Origin: DASUAS01 sp963819475
GTDB taxonomy: Bacteria > Actinomycetota > Acidimicrobiia > IMCC26256 > DASPTH01
Assembly (NCBI GenBank): GCA_963819475.1
Contig: CAWFWE010000002.1
Span: 744,001-808,000, forward strand
Length of the DNA: 64,000 bases
Direction: 5' to 3'
Positions 24,305-33,462 of the stretch are shown here, one piece after another; positions within the stretch are counted from its first letter, which is position 1, and the number at the start of each line of letters is the position of its first letter. The notes beneath the pieces were generated by a model, which searched no databases, had not been told where the DNA came from, and was given only the letters and a program-made list of their open reading frames with translations. A program made the translations under genes and the position numbers.

Positions 24305-26368
24305 CTAGGTGCCCTCGAGCGCGGTCGTGGTTCCGTCTGCGTCGATGCTGATGACGGCACCGGCCGTGCCCGCCGAGAATCCCGTGTCCGAGGCGTAGAT
24401 GGTGCCGTCCCCGTTGACGGCGACGCCGCTCGGGCGGAAGGCTCCGCCGAGTCCGGCGATGGATCCGAGGGAGAATTTCTCGACGGTCGTGAGCTCCGTG
24501 CCCACGATTCGGTCGATGGCGTAGCTGTAGTCGGCGATGACGATGCTGCCGTCAGGCGCGGTGGCGAGTCCTGCTTCGCTGACGTAGAGGTCGTTCCAGA
24601 CGTGGATGAGCGTTCCGTCCGGGCTGTACTTGGCGAGGAGCTTCGGGGAGAAGTCGGCGACGTAGAGGTCGCCGTCGTGGTCGATTGCGATCGCGCTGGG
24701 GAACAGTGCGGCCGGTTGGCCATCGACCACGAGGCCGCTGGTCGAACCGGGACCTGCGTGAAGGACGGGCGAGATGATTCCGTTCGATACTCGTCGGACG
24801 CCTCCGTTGTCCACGATGTAGAGATCGCCATCGGGCGCGAGCGCGACCGCGACCGGATTGTCGAGTTGCGCATCGCTCGCTGGTCCCCCGTCACCGATGA
24901 AGCCTGCGGTACCGGTTCCCGCGACGGTGGTGATCGTGCCGTCCGGGTTGATGGCGCGGACTCGGTTGGCGGCGCGGTCGGCGATGAAGATGGTGCCGTC
25001 CGAGGCAATGGCGGTCCCGTCTGGTTCATCGAGTCGTGCTTCGGTCGCCGACCCTCGGTCACCGTCGCTGCCGGGCATGCCCGTTCCCGCCAGGAGCGTG
25101 AGGGTGCCGTCCGTGTTCCGTCGCCAGACCTGATGAGCGTTCGGCTTCGAGAAGACGAGATTGCCGCCTCCATCGACCGCGAGTGAGCGCGCGCCGACCA
25201 CATTGGACGAGGTGCTCGTGGTCGTCGGCGTGGTCGCCGGGAGGGTCGTTGCGGGAGCGGCCGTTGCCGGAGGTGGGTTGGTGACGCGGGGAAGCCAGGC
25301 CGCGCCGTGCACGCCGCCACGAACGAGCTGCGGGAGCACGGCGTCGGGGATGTCGGCCGAGGTACCGCTGCCCACGACCGTCCCCTGTTGCACCGAGAGC
25401 GATCCATCCGCGGCACGGAGCAGGAGACGATCGCCGGTGTCGAAGGTCATGGCCGTAGGGCTCTGTCCTTCGGCGATGAACCGAATGTCGATCCCCCGCG
25501 GCTCGGGATCGAAGTGCTGCACCATGTACGTGTTGGCTTGTTGACGTGCGATGAGAACCTTGCCGTCGTGCGTGAACGTCGCCGCGGTCACGGGGTCGAT
25601 ACCAGGCGTGAGGTTGGTCGGACTGCCGGTGGGCGTGGGGATGCCGTCGAGGCGGAACACATCACCTTGGCCGCCGAGGTACAGCAGGCTCTGCGAGTCC
25701 GCCGCCCACGAGTGCGGCACCGCATGTTCCGTGTCCGCGGTACCGTCGAGCGGCCAGTAGTGCGCCCGCGTGCTCAGGTCGAGGACGCCGACGTGGACCC
25801 CACCCGGAGTGGTGCAGTCGCCGAGCGAGTACGCCATCCACCGACCATCGGGGCTGATCAACGGATCCGTCGCACCACCGAGCAAGCTCTCCGGCGTACC
25901 GCCGGAGATGGGGACTCGTGCGATTTCTCCCGCGCCGAGTACCCGGCCGTCCAGACACGTCCGCACCGAGTGCGAGTAATACACGGTGCTCCCGTCCGGC
26001 GACACGGCCACGGTCCCGACATGGTCGAGCCCATCGACAAGAGTCCGCACCACACGACCATCGGTGGATGACAGCACGACGATGCTGTGATCGAGCGCAG
26101 CAACGACGTCGCCCTGCGCGGTCGTCCCGGTTGGTGAGGGCGTGGCAACAATGGATCTCGAAGCGCCGCTGTCGAACGAACCCGTCGCCGCCAACACGCC
26201 CAACGTGAGCGCCACCACCGCAACCAGCGCTACCGTCGAACCGAGCAGCCGTCGCTGCGCACGGAGTGCACGAGAACGCTTGGTCACGCGGTTCCAGGTG
26301 GCCGGGTCCGTCGTCGCCGGGGGCGCAGAAGACCGCAGTGCACGGCGGAGACGGTCTTCGGGCGTCAT
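24305..26368 (-). CDS. Membrane-anchored double beta-propeller (WD40-like plus NHL), candidate anti-sigma protein
   Basis: A 687-residue protein starting at ATG 26366-26368 (MTPEDRLRRALRSSAPPATTDP). A cytoplasmic N-terminus of about 50 residues precedes a TM helix (LLGSTVALVAVVALTLGVLA). An outer WD40/TolB-like propeller (DGSTVYYS, SPDGRWMAYS) and a Pro/Thr linker lead to an NHL-repeat propeller with recurring DGTI...ADRAANRVRAINPDGTI units. The ATG overlaps the TGA of an ECF sigma gene by 4 nt. That linkage and topology suggest a sigma-factor-coupled sensor whose short N-terminus could bind the sigma factor. The anti-sigma role is inference. Confidence 0.7.
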   Translation of the reverse strand: MTPEDRLRRALRSSAPPATTDPATWNRVTKRSRALRAQRRLLGSTVALVAVVALTLGVLAATGSFDSGASRSIVATPSPTGTTAQGDVVAALDHSIVVLSSTDGRVVRTLVDGLDHVGTVAVSPDGSTVYYSHSVRTCLDGRVLGAGEIARVPISGGTPESLLGGATDPLISPDGRWMAYSLGDCTTPGGVHVGVLDLSTRAHYWPLDGTADTEHAVPHSWAADSQSLLYLGGQGDVFRLDGIPTPTGSPTNLTPGIDPVTAATFTHDGKVLIARQQANTYMVQHFDPEPRGIDIRFIAEGQSPTAMTFDTGDRLLLRAADGSLSVQQGTVVGSGTSADIPDAVLPQLVRGGVHGAAWLPRVTNPPPATAAPATTLPATTPTTTSTSSNVVGARSLAVDGGGNLVFSKPNAHQVWRRNTDGTLTLLAGTGMPGSDGDRGSATEARLDEPDGTAIASDGTIFIADRAANRVRAINPDGTITTVAGTGTAGFIGDGGPASDAQLDNPVAVALAPDGDLYIVDNGGVRRVSNGIISPVLHAGPGSTSGLVVDGQPAALFPSAIAIDHDGDLYVADFSPKLLAKYSPDGTLIHVWNDLYVSEAGLATAPDGSIVIADYSYAIDRIVGTELTTVEKFSLGSIAGLGGAFRPSGVAVNGDGTIYASDTGFSAGTAGAVISIDADGTTTALEGT

Positions 26369-26766
26369 GCCTCCTCCGCCACGTCGGCTCCCAACACATC
26401 CGCGAGCGCGGTCGTGGCACGGTGCACGTGCTGCTTCACGGCACCGTCCGAGATGCCGAGTGTTGCGGCAGTCTCGGCAACCGAACAGTCCGAGAAGTAG
26501 CGCAGGACCACGCATTCCCGTTGGCGACGCGGCAACGCCGCCACCGCAGCCGCGATCTCCGAACGCCGTTCATCGGCGAGAAGTTCGGACTCGGGAGACG
26601 GGACCTCAGTCGGGGCATACGGACCGTGACGACGGGCGATGATCCTCTGACGCAGCCCACCTCGCGCCAGGTTGACCACCGCCCGACGCACATACGGCAA
26701 CGGGTCGACTTGATCACGAAGCCTCGGCCACGCCACATATGTCCGAGCGAACGCTTCCTGCACCAT
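26365..26766 (-). CDS. ECF sigma factor, 5'-truncated
   Basis: 133 residues starting MVQEAFARTYVAWPRLRDQVDP, which corresponds to region 2.2 onwards of a SigE/SigM-type ECF factor. Region 4 is complete (LPRRQRECVVLRYFSDCSVAETAATLGISDGAVKQHVHRA). The normal first 30-50 residues (region 2.1) are missing. The frame stays open upstream to a stop at 26872 but reads LRKLVRSFRRRGKETVERGLAEE without a usable ATG or GTG. Only GLAEE looks sigma-like, so a recombination point near 26787, within the 3' end of the kinase gene, probably removed the start. It may be non-functional or a truncated regulator. Confidence 0.7.
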   Translation of the reverse strand: MVQEAFARTYVAWPRLRDQVDPLPYVRRAVVNLARGGLRQRIIARRHGPYAPTEVPSPESELLADERRSEIAAAVAALPRRQRECVVLRYFSDCSVAETAATLGISDGAVKQHVHRATTALADVLGADVAEEA

Positions 26767-26785
26767 TTCTTCCGCAAGGCCCCGC

Positions 26786-27838
26786 TCAACCGTTTCCTTG
26801 CCGCGACGCCGGAACGACCGGACCAGCTTCCGGAGGGTCGTCGATGCCGAGGTCGGCGAGCGCGGCCTGCGTCAATGGGCCCACCCCGTACGCCATCTCG
26901 AGCAGGCGTGGGTCGGCGCTCTGGCCGGACTCGTAGAGGTGGCCCCCGACGAGCAGGATGACCGCGATCTTGAGTCCCTGCAGCGCCCGGTACCACGGGC
27001 GGTGCAGTGCTCGGATCCCGGTCCGTGCCTCCCAGCGTTCGACGAGTTCGTCGGCTGACGGCGCACCTTCGGCGGCGGTGACGAAGCCCGGGAAGCGCCA
27101 GTTCACCTCGGCCCATCCGAGGTCGGCGAGTGGATCGCCCACCGTCGCCATCTCCCAGTCGAAGACGGCGCTGACCTCACCGTCGACGAACGCGAAGTTG
27201 CCCGGTTTGGTGTCGCCGTGGACCAAGGTGACACGCGGGCACGGCTCGGGCTGGCGCGCCCGCAGCTCGTCGACGAGACGTTCGAGTGCAGGCAGCGTTG
27301 CGCGCTTGACGCGGTCGATCTCCGAGGACCAGTGGTCGAGCTCGGCGGTGACGTAGTCGCGACCGTCACCGAGATCCCCGAGCCCGACGCCGGCCGGGTC
27401 GACCGTGTGGATCGCTGCGATCTCGTCGATCATGCTCTCGCACATCCGCCGGACGAGGACGGGGTCGCCGGCGACGTCGTCGGGGACGCCGCGCTCGATG
27501 ACACGACCGGGCAGCCGTTCCATCGCGTAGAACTCGCGACCGAGGACGTCCGCGCTCGGCTCGTACCACAAAGCACGTGGTGACCGGACCGGCGTGGGTT
27601 CGAGCGCGCGGAGGATGGTGAACTGCCGCTGGAGGTCGTAGGGCTCGAGGAGGCCGGGCGGTTCCGGACGGATCCGGATCACGACGTCGTCGCGCTGCCC
27701 GTCGATCAGGACCGAGACGAGCAGCGTCTCCGCGGAATGACCGACTTCGACCCGGTCGACACCCTCCACCCGCACATCGTTCGCGTCGGGATGCCGTGCG
27801 GCGAACCAGGCGACGAGACGCTGCTCGACGGTGTCCAT
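26786..27838 (-). CDS. APH-like phosphotransferase family protein
   Basis: A 350-residue kinase-like protein of the aminoglycoside phosphotransferase/choline kinase fold. The Brenner-type motif is LVHGDTKPGNFAFVDGEVSAVFDWEMATVGDP (HxDxxxxN and DxD equivalents). The N-lobe shows VVIRIRPEPP. In actinobacteria such proteins often sit in fatty-acid or steroid clusters and may phosphorylate small hydroxylated substrates. The start ATG overlaps the stop of the upstream P450 (TGATG), indicating co-translation. Confidence 0.85.
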   Translation of the reverse strand: MDTVEQRLVAWFAARHPDANDVRVEGVDRVEVGHSAETLLVSVLIDGQRDDVVIRIRPEPPGLLEPYDLQRQFTILRALEPTPVRSPRALWYEPSADVLGREFYAMERLPGRVIERGVPDDVAGDPVLVRRMCESMIDEIAAIHTVDPAGVGLGDLGDGRDYVTAELDHWSSEIDRVKRATLPALERLVDELRARQPEPCPRVTLVHGDTKPGNFAFVDGEVSAVFDWEMATVGDPLADLGWAEVNWRFPGFVTAAEGAPSADELVERWEARTGIRALHRPWYRALQGLKIAVILLVGGHLYESGQSADPRLLEMAYGVGPLTQAALADLGIDDPPEAGPVVPASRQGNG

Positions 27839-29036
27839 CAGGCGGTCCCGGTGAACCGGATGGGGATCCGGTCGTAGGCGCGCGCGAAGGTCGCCGGGAG
27901 GACCTGCGATGCGTCGGGGTCGACGAGCTCCCAGTCGGGGATGCGACGCAGGAGCTCTTCGAACATGACGCGCAGCTCGAGGCGCGCGAGGTGTGCGCCG
28001 AGGCAGAAGTGCGTGCCGAAACCGAAGGCGACGTGTCGATTGGTCCTGGTTCGGCTCACGTCCAGCAGATCCGGGTCGCTGAACGCCCGCTCGTCCCGGT
28101 TGGCCGAGGCATACAAGAGCAGCAGCTCGTCGCCCCCGCGAATCGATTCCCCGCGCAACACGTGGTCCTCGGTTGCGGTGCGGCGCATGTTCAGCACGGG
28201 CGACACCCAGCGGATGAACTCGTCGACCGCGGTCGACCCCAGGAGCTCCGGACGGTCCCTGAGGGTCGCACGCTGGTCGGGATGCAGCGCGAGCTCGCGG
28301 ATCATCGTGCCCGTGACGGTGCGGGTCGTCTCGGCGCCGCCGTTGAGGACGAGGAGCGTTTCTTCCAGGACCTTCTTGGTGGTCCAGCCCTGGGTGACCA
28401 CGCGGAGATCAGGTCGTCCCGAGGATCCGCTCGACGCTGTTTGACGAGGTCGCTCGTGATCTCGAAGAACTCCGTGATCACGGGAGCCAGACCCGGATCG
28501 GGCACGTGGGGTGGCCCGGCCGGTGAGGTCTGGCCGGCGAGGTGCATGACCCGCTCGGACCAATGACGGACCCGTTCCCACTCGTGGCGCGGGTAGCCGA
28601 GGAGATCGCCGATGACGATGGCGGGAAGGCGCGACGCGATGGCCTCGATCGCCTCGCACTCACCGCGTGGTACGACGTCATCGAGGATCGACGTCGCGAC
28701 TGCGCGCACGTGGTCTTCGTGGCCACGGACACCGTGGGGCGTGAAGCGACGGACGACGAGGTTCCGCTGTTGCTGGTGGTCGGGGTCGTCCATGTTGATC
28801 ATGGACTCGTCGTCACGCTGGTCGATGTGGGGGCGCGACCCGGCGTACGACGAGTACCGACTGCCGTCACGCTCGACCGCCAGGACGTCGTAGCGCGAGA
28901 TCACCCAGAGCCGTTGGGCCGGATCCCAGAACACGGGCGCCTCGTCGCGCAGCCATCGGTACGCGTCCCAGGGGTCGACGTAGAACGCGGGATCGAGGAC
29001 GTTGACGACGGGCCGGGCAGCCAGGGTGCCGGTCAT
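27838..29036 (-). pseudogene. Cytochrome P450, one frameshift near 28400
   Basis: The N-terminal part (from ATG 29034-29036, MTGTLAARPVVNVLDPAFYVDPW) runs to RADPRDDLISAW in one frame. The C-terminal part continues in the next frame from VTQGWTTKKVLEETLLVLNGG. The C-terminal half is fully P450-like: I-helix LNGGAETTRT, ExxR in DEFIRWVSP and haem loop FGFGTHFCLGAHLARLE. One missing base around 28399-28404 would restore a single P450 of about 399 residues. This is either a recent inactivation or a sequencing error. The start overlaps the stop of the AttH-like gene by 4 nt and the end overlaps the kinase start. Confidence 0.85.
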
Positions 29037-30202
29037 GCGTTCCGCACGTCGCGATCCGATTCGGCGGTGAGGCCGAGCTCGGGCCAGTCGCCGGTGACGA
29101 TGCTCTCCATGATCCCGTAGCCGACCGCATCGCCTTCCCGCACCCGGATCGGCGTGTCACGGAACTGGCCCAGCAGGCCGAGGTGCTCCTCGTCCCAGCA
29201 GTCCGCGATGTGCTCGCCGTCGAGATGGAGCGGACCCATCCAGCGCCCGTGCTTGTGGCCCTTCCAGTCGCCGTAGCCGACGGTCTTGAGGAAGTAGCCC
29301 GAGTCGCCGGGGACCTCGACCTCGATCGTGCGCTCCTCCCCGCTGTCCATGACCAGGTGCAGTTCGCCACCGCGCACGAAGCGCGTGTGCGGGTCGTACT
29401 GCATGTGCGGCTCCGCCGAACGGACGCGATCCTGTCGACCGCTCGCGTCGTTGACGTACGCCGACGCGTAGTTCCAGGCGCCGCCGGTGAGGAAGACCGA
29501 GGTTTCGTAGTACGTCCAGTCGGGGCGACGGAAGAACGACGGGGTCCACTTCATCATCCCGCGCCGGCGGGCGTGGGACCGCGCCGTCGCCGGCGGCGAC
29601 GGGAGATCGGTCGGGTCGTCGCCGACACCCTGCCGAACCCCCCACGAATGGTCGCGGTAGCCGAAGCCGTCCTCGCCCGACAGCTCGTACCGCTCCCCGT
29701 CCACCGTGATCTCGCCGGTCGCCCATCCACCCTGGTGGTACCGGATCACGTTCACGTCGGTCCGGTTCGTCTTCGGGTTGCGGACGAGGTTGCGCTCCTC
29801 GAAGAACGGCGGTGTCACGCCGCGCAGGACGAGGTCGAACGAGATCGGCTGCACGTCGTTCGGCTCGAGCCACACCCGAATCGCGCCGAGCGGATCGACG
29901 ACTTCGTAGACGATCGGCCCGATCGCGGTCTCCTCGGGCGCCGACCACAGCTCCCGGCTCCCCCGCACCGTCCACTGCTCCCGACCGCGCGACACACCGC
30001 CGAAGCCGTCGATCACACCGCGGTTCGCGTACTTGCCGAGGCCCAAGCTCGCTTGGATGGAACCGTCTGCCCTCGCGATCGTGACCCAGATCTTCTCGGT
30101 CCACGCGTAATCGGATTCGGCAACCGTCGCGAACGTGTCGACGATCTGGTGGTTGAGACCCTCGTCCGAACCACGAAGCGGGCCGATGTCACGGATGCTC
30201 AT
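29033..30202 (-). CDS. AttH/CrtC-like lipocalin-fold protein of unknown function
   Basis: A 389-residue soluble protein rich in beta-strand patterns. The segment GEDGFGYRDHSWGVRQG carries the RDHSWG signature seen in AttH/hydroxyneurosporene-synthase-like (double lipocalin) proteins. Many aromatic and charged residues follow (DWTYYETSVFLTGGAWNYASAYV). Related proteins act on terpenoid or lipid substrates, but the reaction here is unknown. It is sandwiched between a molybdopterin oxidoreductase (4-bp gap) and a P450 (4-nt overlap), so it very likely acts in the same pathway. Confidence 0.55.
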   Translation of the reverse strand: MSIRDIGPLRGSDEGLNHQIVDTFATVAESDYAWTEKIWVTIARADGSIQASLGLGKYANRGVIDGFGGVSRGREQWTVRGSRELWSAPEETAIGPIVYEVVDPLGAIRVWLEPNDVQPISFDLVLRGVTPPFFEERNLVRNPKTNRTDVNVIRYHQGGWATGEITVDGERYELSGEDGFGYRDHSWGVRQGVGDDPTDLPSPPATARSHARRRGMMKWTPSFFRRPDWTYYETSVFLTGGAWNYASAYVNDASGRQDRVRSAEPHMQYDPHTRFVRGGELHLVMDSGEERTIEVEVPGDSGYFLKTVGYGDWKGHKHGRWMGPLHLDGEHIADCWDEEHLGLLGQFRDTPIRVREGDAVGYGIMESIVTGDWPELGLTAESDRDVRNA

Positions 30203-30206
30203 CTGG

Positions 30207-32324
30207 TCAGTTCTGCGATGACTTCATCGGTGGTGGGCGAACCTCTTCAGGTTGGGACGCCGATGCATCGATGACCGGTTCGATCTCGATGGGTACGCCG
30301 GAGTAGTGGGCCATGCCGCCGAGCGGGTCCATGTCGTTGGAGTTGGTGAGGTTGTTGACGTTGGCGTGCAGGTGTCCGTGGGAGATGGAGGCGACACCCT
30401 TGCGCATGGTGGGATCGACCTTTGCGACGAGCACGATCTCCCCGCTCTTGCTGTGGACGCGCACGCTCTGGCCGTCGACGATTCCGTGGTCGGCTGCGGT
30501 GTCGGGATGCAAGATGATGTTGGCCGGCTCGCCCATGAAGCTGAGTTGCGAGTTGAACTTCTTGAACTGGCGCCGCGAGCTGTACACCAATGGCTTGGGC
30601 TTGCCCAACGCGGCCCCGTCGGCAGCACGGAACTCGTTCCATTGCGCGAGCAGTTCCGGCGGGGCAAGCTTCCATCCGCCGATCCGCTCGAAGTGCTCCT
30701 CCACCCACCGGGCGGGGAGCTCGAGGGGAAACTCCACGTAGCGCTTCTCCTTCAGTTCTTCGAAGCTGCAACGGGCGTCTTGTTTGAACAGCCTCGAGAG
30801 CATGAACTCGTCTGCCCCCTCGACGCGATCGTCGTCTGGGACGTGGGCGGGCACTGGGAGTCCGGCCCGGCGCATGAACTGCGACAGCACCCACCACGCC
30901 GAGCGGCGCTCGCCCATCGGCTCGACCAGCGGCGCGGAATACTGCATCGACACGTTCCAAGCGAATGCGTCCGACCATCGGGAGAACTCCGGACGCTCGA
31001 CGCAATCCTTGGTCGGCAGGATGTGCGTCGAATAGGCGGACAGCTCGTTGTGGGTGATCTCGACGAACACGTTCAGTTCGAGCTTCGGCAACGCCGCTCG
31101 AAGTGCATTTGCATCGGGGAAGGAACGGATGATGTTGCCACCGAAGTTGAAGAAGGCGCGGATGTTGCCTGCCTCGATCTCAGGAGGAAGCACCGCGCAC
31201 GGCCAGTCCGGACCACCTCCCGGACCGATGATCGACTTCACGTCAGGTCGCGTCTTCGACGCTGGCCAGAACGCGCTCTGCGCTACATACGGCTCGAACT
31301 TCTCGCGCGGCCTGAAGAAGCCAGGATGGAACCACGCACCGCCCTTGTCATTCGTCGAGCCGGTCAAGATCATGATCAGCCAACAGAACCACGCCGTCAG
31401 GTTGGCGCCCGACGACATCCCGATCCCAGTGCCGGTCTCGGTGGCCACCCGACCATGGCGACGGATGGCGGCCAGCAGGTCCTCGAGGTCTTGTTCGGTG
31501 ACGCCGGCGATCTCGGCCGCCGTCGCCCGGTCGAATCCCTCGAGCGCCGCGCGCAACTCCTCCAACCCTTGAACCGGCTGCTTGGGTGTGAGCGGACCAC
31601 CATCGATGATCTCGCGTACCACCCAGGCGAGCATCGCGTAGTCCTTCCCCGGATACGCCGCGATGTGACGGGTGGAGAGGTTCGCCGTCGCCGTGAACAC
31701 CGGGTCGATCGTCCAGATCTCGCCGCCACGCTTCGTGATCGACCGGAGCCAGCCAGCCGGGTCCCACATCCCGTTGTTGTCCCCATGGCTGACCATCGGG
31801 TTGATGCCGACGTAGATCAGCATCTCGACGTTGTGATAATCGACCAGAGGGATCATCCCATACCCGCCGGCCACCGCCGCCGACAACATCGCTTTGCAAG
31901 TGCTGTCGTTGGTCAGCGGTGAGAACTTGGGCGGCGTTCCCAGCGCCCGATAGAAGGCCTCCTCCATCGCGTAACCCGAGGAATCCAACCCGAGACCGCT
32001 GCCGAAGTACATGCCGACAGCGTCCGGACCATGCGTATCGATCACGTTCCGAAGCTTCAGCGCAACGTCATCGAGCACCGCATCCCAACTGACTTCGACG
32101 AGCTCGCCGTCCTTGCGCATCATCGGACGCGTGATCGCATCCTCGTGATGATGAAGCCTGTCAGTAGCCCTACCCTTCGGGCACGTATAACCCTCGGTCA
32201 GCGGATGCTCCTTGTCGCCCAGCACCTTGACGATCTGATCACCAACGACCTCGGCCACCAGGCCACAATGCGTCATGCAGACCTTGCAATACGTGCGCTT
32301 CAATTCCACGGACTGACTCGTCAC
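30207..32324 (-). CDS. Molybdopterin oxidoreductase, single large subunit
   Basis: A 705-residue DMSO-reductase-family protein. GTG 32322-32324 follows a GAGGGGGAAG ribosome-binding site. The N-terminal [4Fe-4S] ligands are Cys13, 16, 20 and 48 (YCKVCMTHCG, CPKGR). Cys143 in NDSTCKAML sits where the metal-ligating Cys/SeCys is expected. The C-terminal cofactor domain includes SFMGEPANIILHP and HSKSGEIVLVAKVD. No Tat signal and no FeS or membrane subunit gene are visible, so it is probably cytoplasmic. Single-subunit relatives include acetylene hydratase and formate dehydrogenase-like enzymes; the substrate is open. Confidence 0.85.
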   Translation of the reverse strand: MTSQSVELKRTYCKVCMTHCGLVAEVVGDQIVKVLGDKEHPLTEGYTCPKGRATDRLHHHEDAITRPMMRKDGELVEVSWDAVLDDVALKLRNVIDTHGPDAVGMYFGSGLGLDSSGYAMEEAFYRALGTPPKFSPLTNDSTCKAMLSAAVAGGYGMIPLVDYHNVEMLIYVGINPMVSHGDNNGMWDPAGWLRSITKRGGEIWTIDPVFTATANLSTRHIAAYPGKDYAMLAWVVREIIDGGPLTPKQPVQGLEELRAALEGFDRATAAEIAGVTEQDLEDLLAAIRRHGRVATETGTGIGMSSGANLTAWFCWLIMILTGSTNDKGGAWFHPGFFRPREKFEPYVAQSAFWPASKTRPDVKSIIGPGGGPDWPCAVLPPEIEAGNIRAFFNFGGNIIRSFPDANALRAALPKLELNVFVEITHNELSAYSTHILPTKDCVERPEFSRWSDAFAWNVSMQYSAPLVEPMGERRSAWWVLSQFMRRAGLPVPAHVPDDDRVEGADEFMLSRLFKQDARCSFEELKEKRYVEFPLELPARWVEEHFERIGGWKLAPPELLAQWNEFRAADGAALGKPKPLVYSSRRQFKKFNSQLSFMGEPANIILHPDTAADHGIVDGQSVRVHSKSGEIVLVAKVDPTMRKGVASISHGHLHANVNNLTNSNDMDPLGGMAHYSGVPIEIEPVIDASASQPEEVRPPPMKSSQN

Positions 32325-32751
32325 TGGACTTCCCCCTCGCGATTCGCGGGTTGTTGTCCACCGCTTGGCATCGCGTCGACCGTCGGGCGTATTGCTCTCC
32401 TTCCCTGACGGGATCGTGACTCAGGTACTCATCGCGAGGCTAGCGATGAGTCGTCGGTGGGCCGACCCCCTGAACCATCTCTCCGAACCTCGAGCGCGGG
32501 GTATCCATGAACGCCGGCTCGGTGACGTTCCCGGAACTCCGAGCGGCAAGTAAACCAGGCACCGCGGACCTGCGTCACCTGCTCGGTCCGGAGCACGTAA
32601 CGAGAGCGTTGCCAGGCAGTTCGGGCCACTCCGACGATCCGGCGATCTGCGCTGTCGGCGACCCGTGGAGTTGACCCGGTTCGGCACTGCTCTACGCAAG
32701 ACTCTTCTCGCTGCTACCCACGCAATCGAGGGGCCTGCGTACCATCGACCG
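32325..32751. other. Intergenic region, upstream control of the molybdopterin operon
   Basis: No gene is supported here. It contains the leader of the minus-strand operon and the 9-bp inverted repeat at 32427-32451. The remaining short frames have no coding-like composition. Confidence 0.6.
32427..32451. promoter_or_regulatory. Inverted repeat ACTCATCGC-7 nt-GCGATGAGT
   Basis: Perfect 9-bp arms separated by GAGGCTA lie about 100 bp upstream of the molybdopterin gene start. It has no T-run on either strand. The spacing suits a dimeric regulator site or an RNA hairpin. Confidence 0.5.
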
Positions 32752-33462
32752 GTGCGCACGATCGCGTTGGTCGATCACACCCGTCGGCATCCGGCGGCAA
32801 CCAGAGTGCTCGAAGCGATTGCCGAAGCACTGACAATTCAAGTCGAACGCGACTTCGCTCCAGCATGGGGAGTCACGACTGCGCGATTCACGGTCGGTGG
32901 ACGCGGCGACAAGATCCACTTCTTCGACAGTGCCCACCAGGCTGGCGACTACGGCTGGCACACCGTCGATGCCCACGGCCTCCCCTACGCCCATGTGTTT
33001 GCGGACCCGTCGATCTCGGCCGGCAGCGATTGGATCACGGGTCCCGACGCGCTCTCGGTCAGCGCGTCTCACGAAGCTCTTGAAATGCTCGCCGATCCCG
33101 CCGCCAACGAGTACTCATTCAACGGCTTCCGATTGATGTGGGCTCGCGAAGTGTGCGACGCGGTCCAGGCGAGCACGTACAGGATCGTTGCGAATGGTCT
33201 GAGAGTGCCGGTGAGCAATTTTGTGCTCCCCGCGTTCTTCAACCCATGGGCGGACGGTCCCTACGACCACCTCGGCGTCTTGAAGGAGCCATTTTCGTTG
33301 GCCGAGGGTGGGTACGCGATTCTGCAGGGCGCCACACGGACGCGCGAACACGACGCGCGCCGGTTCCGCGTCGAGTTCGACGAAGCAGTGCCTGCCTGGC
33401 AACGTCGTCAGAAGTTGGAGGGCTGGGGTCGAACGTACTGGCGGCTCGCACTGAACCCATAG
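32752..33462 (+). CDS. Metallopeptidase-like protein of unknown function
   Basis: About 236 residues from GTG 32752 (VRTIALVDHTRRHPAATRVLEAIAEAL); the open frame extends to 32665. The middle carries SVSASHEALEMLADP, resembling the HE...D core of zinc-peptidase-like domains found as SHEILE(x)xxDP in uncharacterised proteins. NEYSFNGFRLMWAREVCDAVQ follows. No signal peptide is seen. The gene stands alone, so the role is unknown. Confidence 0.5.
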   Translation: MRTIALVDHTRRHPAATRVLEAIAEALTIQVERDFAPAWGVTTARFTVGGRGDKIHFFDSAHQAGDYGWHTVDAHGLPYAHVFADPSISAGSDWITGPDALSVSASHEALEMLADPAANEYSFNGFRLMWAREVCDAVQASTYRIVANGLRVPVSNFVLPAFFNPWADGPYDHLGVLKEPFSLAEGGYAILQGATRTREHDARRFRVEFDEAVPAWQRRQKLEGWGRTYWRLALNP

